Shown here in pieces: positions 1-3,667 of a DNA stretch of 6,313 bases. Made by a program: the position numbers and the translations under genes. The notes beneath the pieces were generated by a model. The model was not told where the DNA came from. It made no database searches and saw only the letters and a program-made list of their open reading frames with translations. The stretch is from Alphaproteobacteria bacterium (lineage in GTDB: Bacteria; Pseudomonadota; Alphaproteobacteria; Geminicoccales; Geminicoccaceae): assembly GCA_026984595.1 (NCBI GenBank), contig JALSRW010000634.1, forward strand, positions 1-6,313. Direction: 5' to 3'. The first letter of the stretch is position 1. Every line of letters starts with the position of its first letter.

Positions 1-80
1 GAAAGATCCCGAATGGCCCCCGTGCCGTCGAGAACGCCGGGTTTTTCCTGCCCCTTGGGGCCGTAGCGTACCAGTTTCAT
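1..80 (-). CDS. Fumarylacetoacetate hydrolase (FAH) family protein, N-terminal fragment
   Basis: Reading the minus strand from ATG at 80-78 gives 26 complete codons beginning MKLVRYGPKGQEKPG and ending with IRDLS at the window edge. This opening matches what I recall as the small N-terminal domain start of FAH-family enzymes annotated as ureidoglycolate lyase or 2-hydroxyhepta-2,4-diene-1,7-dioate isomerase. Those enzymes cleave or isomerise beta-diketo or enol acids in a metal-dependent cytosolic reaction. A strong ribosome binding site (GGGGGAGGA, complement of 87-95) lies six bases before the ATG and fixes the start. The metal-binding catalytic domain lies outside the window, so the substrate cannot be named. 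The gene follows tRNA-Glu on the same strand, 137 bp downstream of it. The family call rests on only 26 residues but is distinctive. Confidence 0.78.
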   Translation of the reverse strand, partial: MKLVRYGPKGQEKPGVLDGTGAIRDL

Positions 81-217
81 GGCCGATCCTCCCCCGATGC
101 CGCGCCTTTGCGAGACGATCCGATCGGGGCGCAGGGGAGCACGAGCGAAGGCCCATTGCAAGCACGGCCCGCATCCCGGGAGGGTTCTGCCGAGGAGCGC
201 GAATCCTGGTCGGGGGA

Positions 218-292
218 TGGCGTCCCCAGCGGGAATCGAACCCGCGTTACCAGCTTGAAAGGCTGGCGTCCTGACCACTAGACGATGGGGAC
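218..292 (-). tRNA. tRNA-Glu (anticodon TTC)
   Basis: The minus strand folds as a complete tRNA. The acceptor stem is GTCCCCA (292-286) paired with TGGGGAC (228-222), with discriminator G at 221. The D arm is GTCTAGTGGTCAGGAC, the anticodon stem is CCAGC/GCTGG, and the 7-nt loop CTTTCAA has TTC at positions 34-36, which reads GAA/GAG. The T arm is GCGGG-TTCGATT-CCCGC. The CCA tail is encoded in the DNA (complement of 218-220). The gene has no obvious T-tract terminator before the FAH-family gene downstream. No duplicate of its 3' end occurs elsewhere in the window, so there is no sign of an integrated element using it as an attachment site. Confidence 0.97.
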
Positions 293-302
293 CTCGCGCG
301 TC

Positions 303-331
303 CCTGTAGTGGTGCGGGGCGGCAAAATCAA
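303..331 (-). promoter_or_regulatory. Possible tRNA-Glu promoter
   Basis: On the minus strand, TTGATT (331-326) lies 17 nt before TACAGG (308-303), and then a G/C-rich stretch runs into the tRNA 5' end at 292. The spacing is ideal, the -35 match is fair and the -10 match is poor. A GC-rich discriminator is typical of stringently controlled stable-RNA promoters. It is a weak call made from position. Confidence 0.3.
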
Positions 332-352
332 GAGCGGGATCGAATCGCGGTG

Positions 353-367
353 TTAACCGGTCGTTTA
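353..367. promoter_or_regulatory. Near-consensus CtrA-type box (TTAA-N7-TTTA)
   Basis: TTAACC at 353-358 is followed at the correct spacing by TTTA at 364-367. This matches 7 of 8 fixed bases of the alphaproteobacterial CtrA motif TTAA-N7-TTAA. It lies about 68 bp before the start of the tail-anchored protein gene at 435, and about 60 bp upstream of tRNA-Glu on the other strand. A role is inferred from motif and position only. Confidence 0.3.
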
Positions 368-434
368 CCGCAAGTCGCTATACACGTACTGCAGGCGACG
401 GGATCCGCGGGCCAGGGGCATGGCAGGAGATCGT

Positions 435-881
435 ATGGGCCAGACCGTTTCACCGGCCATCATGCAGACCCATTTCGAGGTCTATGTGCTGGAAAGCGAG
501 CGCTGGACGATCGGCTATGTCTCGACCAGCCGGGAAGAGGCTATGGAAGAGGCGAGCGAGCTGGTGCGCCGGCCGGAGATCGCCGGGGTGCGGGTGGTCC
601 GGGAGCTGTTCAACCCGGACACCCAGGCGACCGCCGCCCGCATCGTGTTCGAACGTCTGCGCCCGAAACAGAAAGGTCTGCGCGGAGCGACATTCCGGAC
701 CCGCTCGCGGCCTTCACCCGCCGTCCCCGGCACATCGAAGCCGTCGGCAGCGGCTTGGAACGCGGCGCCGGTACCCGACCGCGATGCCTTCTCCTGGCTG
801 TCGCTGGCCGGTCTCTCGGTGATCGGTGCGGTCGCCGGCGGTGGGCTCGCCGTCCTCCTCGCCCTCCTTGCAGCACCCTGA
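435..881 (+). CDS. Small tail-anchored membrane protein of unknown function
   Basis: This 148-residue protein has a soluble N-terminal module and one C-terminal hydrophobic anchor. The module (about residues 12-75) contains HFEVYVLESERWTIGY, an acidic helix (REEAMEEASEL) and GVRVVRELFNPDT...ARIVFER. I recall this pattern from uncharacterised alphaproteobacterial proteins that join such a domain to a membrane-spanning C-terminus, but I know no function for it. Residues about 76-115 form a basic, Pro/Ala/Ser-rich linker. Residues about 119-148 (FSWLSLAGLSVIGAV... to the terminal LLALLAAP) form a single predicted membrane segment at the extreme end, so most of the protein should face the cytoplasm. 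There is no signal peptide. The start at 435 is chosen because AGGAGA (425-430) precedes it by four bases; an in-frame ATG at 420 lacks such a site, and one at 462 (before QTHFEVYV) is the other option. It appears to be a single-gene unit, divergent from tRNA-Glu. Confidence 0.75.
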   Translation: MGQTVSPAIMQTHFEVYVLESERWTIGYVSTSREEAMEEASELVRRPEIAGVRVVRELFNPDTQATAARIVFERLRPKQKGLRGATFRTRSRPSPAVPGTSKPSAAAWNAAPVPDRDAFSWLSLAGLSVIGAVAGGGLAVLLALLAAP

Positions 882-1276
882 GCTTCGGCGGTTCCGCGTT
901 CGCCATCCGGCCGATGTCGGGCCGTCGTTTCCGTCATCCTGCGTCCGTGCTTCGCTCGCGAGGGACGGCGGCGATGCCGATGCCGGACCCGAAGTCCGTC
1001 TCGGCCGCAGTCTGCCGGGAGCGGACAGACGGGGCGCACCACGTCGGGACGGCGCGTCTCGGGCTCCTCTTTCCGCTCGCTGTGCGGCCGCCGCGGCGTG
1101 CCGGTGGTGTCGACCGGATCGCCACCCGGAAAGGCGCGCCGTTCGCGAGCCGCAAATAGAAGGTGACGCGACCGCGGTTTCACGGCATCCTGCGTTCGGC
1201 TGCGCGTCGATCGTCCCGGGCCGGGATCCGGCGAAGACGGGCGGCGCCCGCGGGGGATGCATCGGGGGGAAAGCGC
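882..1276. other. Gene-free stretch between the tail-anchored protein and the aldo/keto reductase
   Basis: I see no convincing gene here. All reading frames give Arg/Pro-rich low-complexity translations without recognisable motifs. Just after the stop, CGGCC (908-912) and GGCCG (920-924) can form a 5-bp hairpin followed by TCGTTT, a weak terminator candidate. TCCCGG-G-CCGGGA at 1214-1226 and GATGCATC at 1256-1263 are perfect palindromes near the reductase start. The sequence CATCCTGCGT occurs twice (935-944 and 1186-1195), each time shortly after GTTTC or GTTTCC, giving an imperfect direct repeat of about 20 bp spaced about 250 bp apart. Confidence 0.6.
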
Positions 1277-2107
1277 GTGCACAATGTGGAAGCGCATGGC
1301 GCTCGGATTCCGGCTCTCGGGTTCGGCACTTGGGAATTGCGGGACGGGCTGGCGGTGCGGCTGGTCGAAGCCGCCCTGGCGATCGGCTATCGCCACATCG
1401 ATACCGCCCAGATGTACGAGAACGAGCGCGAGGTCGGCACCGCCATTCGTACGAGCGGCATCGACCGCGCCGAGATCTTCCTGACCACCAAGGTCTGGCC
1501 CGACCGCTTCCGGCAGGGTGATCTGCAGCGATCGGTGGAGGAGAGCCTCCAGCGGCTCGGGCTGGAGGCCGTGGATCTGCTGCTCCTGCACTGGCCGAAT
1601 CCGGCCGTTCCCCTGGCCGAGACCATCGACGCCCTGAACGACGCCCGGGCCCGCGGCATGACCCGGCATATCGGCGTCAGCAACTTTCCCAGTCGCCTGA
1701 TGGAGGAGGCGATACGCCTGTCGGCGGCACCGCTGGTCACCAACCAGGTGGAGTATCACCCGTTCCTTACGCAGAAGCGTGTGCTCGCGGCCTGTCGCGG
1801 CGCCGGGATGGCGTTGACCGCCTATTGTCCGCTGGCCCGCGGGCGGGTGTTCGGCGATCCGGTGATCGCGCGCATCGCCGCCCGCCATCGCAAGAGCCCG
1901 GCCCAGATCGCGCTGCGCTGGCTGGTGCAGCAGGAAGGGGTGGTGGCCATCCCGCGCAGCTCCAAGCCGGAGCATGCGCGGGCCAATTTCGAGATCTGGG
2001 ATTTCGCCCTCGCGGTAGAGGAAATGCGTGCGATCTCGGCCCTCGGCAGCCCCTCCGGGCGGATTGTCGACATCGCCGGTCTGGCGCCGGAATGGGATCC
2101 GGACTGA
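1277..2107 (+). CDS. Aldo/keto reductase, DkgB-like (AKR5 family)
   Basis: This is a 276-residue NADPH-dependent carbonyl reductase with a (beta/alpha)8 barrel, acting in the cytosol. The catalytic tetrad is visible: D42 and Y47 in YRHIDTAQMYENE, K72 in TTKVW, and H105 in LLLLHWPNP. Later come GVSNFPSRLMEEA, VTNQVEYHPF, TAYCPLARG and the cofactor-phosphate loop IPRSSKPEHARANFE (225-239). The close SPGLAPEWD-like ending (IAGLAPEWDPD) and overall layout match what I recall of E. coli DkgB, which reduces 2,5-diketo-D-gluconate and methylglyoxal-type aldehydes. Length is normal for the family. The start is GTG at 1277, after GGGGGGA (1264-1270) at good spacing. The frame is open back to a GTG at 1163, but that 38-residue extension is Arg-rich and lies before the usual family start. 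The true substrate cannot be read from sequence, so no gene symbol is given. Neighbours offer no pathway context. Confidence 0.93.
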   Translation: MHNVEAHGARIPALGFGTWELRDGLAVRLVEAALAIGYRHIDTAQMYENEREVGTAIRTSGIDRAEIFLTTKVWPDRFRQGDLQRSVEESLQRLGLEAVDLLLLHWPNPAVPLAETIDALNDARARGMTRHIGVSNFPSRLMEEAIRLSAAPLVTNQVEYHPFLTQKRVLAACRGAGMALTAYCPLARGRVFGDPVIARIAARHRKSPAQIALRWLVQQEGVVAIPRSSKPEHARANFEIWDFALAVEEMRAISALGSPSGRIVDIAGLAPEWDPD

Positions 2108-2295
2108 ACGCTTCTTTGCGGGAGAGATCCTGCTGGCGGGGCACGGTGACGGCGATCGCCGACGATGGGAGATGCTCTGCCATGCGAATGCCCGGCAGGG
2201 CGTCGTCTGCGCAGGTGTTGCGGGCCACTAATGGCGCCGGTTCCGCCATCCCGAGGAGGAGAGCAGCGGAGCTGCCGGGAGCGGGAAACGCCGGG

Positions 2296-2339
2296 CCGGC
2301 CGAGCCCGTGCCGGGGAGTTCCGGGCTTCCCTCGGCCGG
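2296..2339. terminator. GC-rich hairpin, possible terminator without T-tract
   Basis: CCGGCCGAG (2296-2304) pairs perfectly with CTCGGCCGG (2331-2339). Inside it, CCCG (2305-2308) can pair with CGGG (2322-2325), leaving a 13-nt loop and a 5-nt bulge. It lies about 190 bp past the reductase stop. No run of T follows on either strand, so it is not a textbook intrinsic terminator. It could instead stabilise 3' ends. Confidence 0.25.
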
Positions 2340-2364
2340 GCGGACATCCGTCGGTGCCCGGCCT

Positions 2365-2391
2365 TCGCCCGGAATCCGTTCCGGGTGGCGA
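2365..2391. terminator. GC-rich hairpin near the sulfotransferase 3' end
   Basis: CCCGGAA (2368-2374) and TTCCGGG (2379-2385) form a perfect 7-bp stem with a TCCG tetraloop. Outer bases TCG (2365-2367) and CGA (2389-2391) can add three pairs beyond a 3-nt bulge. It sits 16 bp past the sulfotransferase stop on the minus strand and could act on transcripts from both sides. Neither strand has a T-tract after it, so termination is inferred from position and symmetry. Confidence 0.3.
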
Positions 2392-2406
2392 CCGCAATAG
2401 GCGCGA

Positions 2407-3315
2407 TCAGCCCGGAGTCGGTCGGGGGTTCCCGACCGCGGTGTCGGCGAGGGTGCGGCTCGTCACGGCGGTGCCATCCGCTTTCGCCGAGGATCCCGCT
2501 TCGTAGCCCAGGTGGGTCAACCAGGGTTCGAACAGAGGTTCGAGGAGCCGGAGTTCGCTGCGGCGAAGGAGCTCGCGATGACTGCCGGCGCGGCCGCTGG
2601 GGAAAAAGGTGAAGCCCTCGCCCTTGGATCTCGCCAGTCGTCCGAAAACGCCGGTGCCGGTCCTCGCATCCCGCTGTTCGATGGCGCGCAGACGGTCGAT
2701 GCGGCTATCCTCGATACAGGCGTCGAGCTCGCCGTCTTCCACTTCCATCCCGAGGGCTTCGGCCAGCCTGCGGAGTTCGGCCCGTGGCCGCGCGAGCATG
2801 TCCTCGTAGCGGACCAGGAGGACCGGGACCCGGCGCGGTGCCGCGACCAGCCAGCTTTCCACATGCTGACGCCAGTTGCCGAAGCCGAAGCCCACGAACT
2901 CCGGCGTGCTGCCACCGGTTTCGACGAAGTTCGTCAGCAGTCGATCGCGCGCCGCGGGGGTCGTCGCCCGGAAGTAGCGGAACAGCGAAACCAGCATGTC
3001 GCGCGGATCGCGCACCAGATAGATCGCCCCGGCCGTCCGCCGTCCCTGTTGCTCCGCGACGTCGAACGTCCAATGCGTCTTGAGCAGCAGATGTCCCTGG
3101 TGCAGGCGGCAGGGAGGTGCATCCGGCCCCATCCGCGGTTCGTGAATGTCGGGAATCAGACATTCGAGCTCGGCGGAGCTGGCGACCGGGCCGAACAACA
3201 GACGCGCCAGCAGAAAACGCATCCAGGTATTGCCGGACTTGGGGAACGAAGCCAGCCAGATCACCGGCATGGTCGACGGGCCACCGCATCCTCTGCCGGT
3301 GCTGCGTACGGTCAC
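2407..3315 (-). CDS. PAPS-dependent sulfotransferase (Sulfotransfer_1 family)
   Basis: This 302-residue enzyme is predicted to move a sulfuryl group from PAPS to an acceptor hydroxyl. The 5'-phosphosulfate loop is FPKSGNTWMR (P25-R33). KTHW at 79-82 places H81 where sulfotransferases keep their catalytic base. The 3'-phosphate motif is VRDPRDMLVS (101-110), and VRYEDML follows in the usual place. The C-terminal PAPS loop, normally rich in G-x-x-G-x-W-K, reads FFPSGRAGSHREL (from about 237), so Trp is replaced by His. There is no signal peptide or membrane segment. GTG at 3315 is chosen because AAGGAG precedes it at good spacing; ATG at 3270 (MPVIWLASFPKSG) fits the usual family start and is a real alternative. 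A GTG at 3342 is less likely. The gene diverges from wbaP, which hints at a glycan acceptor, but family members also modify lipids and small molecules, so the acceptor is unknown. Confidence 0.93.
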   Translation of the reverse strand: MTVRSTGRGCGGPSTMPVIWLASFPKSGNTWMRFLLARLLFGPVASSAELECLIPDIHEPRMGPDAPPCRLHQGHLLLKTHWTFDVAEQQGRRTAGAIYLVRDPRDMLVSLFRYFRATTPAARDRLLTNFVETGGSTPEFVGFGFGNWRQHVESWLVAAPRRVPVLLVRYEDMLARPRAELRRLAEALGMEVEDGELDACIEDSRIDRLRAIEQRDARTGTGVFGRLARSKGEGFTFFPSGRAGSHRELLRRSELRLLEPLFEPWLTHLGYEAGSSAKADGTAVTSRTLADTAVGNPRPTPG

Positions 3316-3353
3316 CTGCTTCTCCTTCTCCGAAAGCCTCACCGATCATCCTG

Positions 3354-3367
3354 TCACGAACTCGTGA
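3354..3367. promoter_or_regulatory. Perfect inverted repeat, possible operator of the sulfotransferase gene
   Basis: TCACGA-AC-TCGTGA is a perfect 6-2-6 inverted repeat, 39 bp upstream of the chosen sulfotransferase GTG. That is where its promoter should lie, although no good -35/-10 pair is evident. Its compact dyad form suits a dimeric repressor or activator. I do not recognise the family that would bind it. Confidence 0.3.
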
Positions 3368-3379
3368 AGACGTGGTTAA
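3365..3379. promoter_or_regulatory. Near-consensus CtrA-type box (TTAA-N7-TTCA on minus strand)
   Basis: On the minus strand TTAACC begins at 3379 and TTCA follows after the seven-base spacer, ending at 3365. This matches 7 of 8 fixed bases of TTAA-N7-TTAA. It partly overlaps the inverted repeat at 3354-3367. It lies about 50-65 bp before the sulfotransferase start. Binding is inferred from motif only. Confidence 0.27.
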
Positions 3380-3426
3380 CGCGCGGGATGATCCCCGGCG
3401 GCGTCGCGTTTTCTGGTAAGAGCGCC

Positions 3427-3480
3427 CGTCGGAGACAGGATCTGCGCCTCATGGTGTGCAGTTTGTCACTGAGTCCGACG
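3427..3480 (+). other. Extended stem-loop, candidate structured RNA or leader element
   Basis: The stretch folds into one long interrupted hairpin. CGTCGGA (3427-3433) pairs with TCCGACG (3474-3480). GACAGG (3434-3439) pairs with TTTGTC (3462-3467), including two G-U pairs. CTGCGC (3442-3447) pairs with GTGCAG (3456-3461), including one G-U pair. The loop is 8 nt (3448-3455), with a 2-nt bulge (3440-3441) and a 6-nt bulge ACTGAG (3468-3473). That makes 19 pairs in 54 nt. It lies in the sulfotransferase/wbaP spacer, about 190 bp before wbaP. I matched it to no known riboswitch or RNA family. No promoter is evident just before it, so transcription is unproven. Confidence 0.27.
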
Positions 3481-3508
3481 CCGGTTGCGGACAACATCGG
3501 TCCATCCG

Positions 3509-3525
3509 TGCCATAAGGTATGGCA
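3509..3525. promoter_or_regulatory. Perfect 17-bp inverted repeat, possible operator
   Basis: TGCCATA-AGG-TATGGCA is a perfect 7-3-7 inverted repeat in the wbaP upstream region, about 145 bp before its ATG. As DNA it resembles an operator for a dimeric regulator; as RNA it would form a stable 7-bp hairpin. No matching second copy occurs in the window, though GGTAT recurs at 3591-3595, 74 bp away. Confidence 0.35.
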
Positions 3526-3589
3526 GGAAGGCGACGCCCCGTGGCCTCCGGTTGATGGTGCCGCGATCGCCATTGCAGGCCGGTGTCTT

Positions 3590-3636
3590 CGGTATTACCT
3601 AGAACGATACCGCATCGCGGACACTGTGGTTAAAAT
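3590..3636 (+). promoter_or_regulatory. Possible activated promoter of wbaP
   Basis: TAAAAT at 3631-3636 matches the -10 consensus at 5 of 6 bases, but no good -35 box lies 16-18 bp upstream. That place is instead occupied by the right arm of the inverted repeat CGGTAT-N11-ATACCG (3590-3612). The repeat centre is about 42 bp before the start site implied by the -10 box, where activators that replace -35 recognition usually bind. A transcript from here would have a leader of about 25 nt before the ATG at 3668. The regulator is unknown. Confidence 0.3.
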
Positions 3637-3667
3637 CAGAAACTGCGGAACTGGGACGAACGCCGGA

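Larger units (their letters stand above)
2108..2406. other. Convergent intergenic spacer without genes
   Basis: About 300 bp separate the 3' ends of the reductase (plus) and the sulfotransferase (minus). No reading frame here has a plausible start, family motif or sensible composition. The left part (2108-2290) holds nothing I recognise beyond a GGCGATCGCC palindrome at 2151-2160. The right part holds two GC-rich hairpins, listed separately, that suit transcription termination from both sides. Confidence 0.6.

Noticed and set aside
218..292. tRNA-Glu as an integration site for a mobile element
   Set aside because: No repeat of the tRNA 3' end, integrase, transposase or phage gene is present in the window.
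1163..1276. N-terminal extension of the aldo/keto reductase from GTG at 1163
   Set aside because: The 38 extra residues are Arg/Ala-rich and precede the normal family start. A good ribosome binding site supports GTG at 1277.
515..1975. Long minus-strand open frame of 486 codons across the reductase region
   Set aside because: It lies antisense to two well-supported genes and a spacer. Its translation is Arg/Pro/Gly/His-rich without family motifs, as expected from high-GC shadow frames.
2151..2160. GGCGATCGCC palindrome, like the HIP1 repeat of cyanobacteria
   Set aside because: It is a single copy in a GC-rich alphaproteobacterial-looking region, and such 8-10-bp GC palindromes are expected by chance.
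3427..3480. Cobalamin riboswitch, suggested by GGAGAC and GTCACTG
   Set aside because: The short matches are in the wrong order, and the conserved core (GCTGCCCCCGCAAC-like) is absent from the surrounding spacer.
2512..3516. Plus-strand open frame of 334 codons opposite the sulfotransferase
   Set aside because: The minus strand carries all the sulfotransferase motifs. The plus-strand translation resembles the usual mirror artefact of such genes.
3485..3667. N-terminal extension of WbaP from 3485
   Set aside because: It would add 61 residues not typical of the family, has no good ribosome binding site, and overlaps inverted repeats and a promoter-like TAAAAT box.
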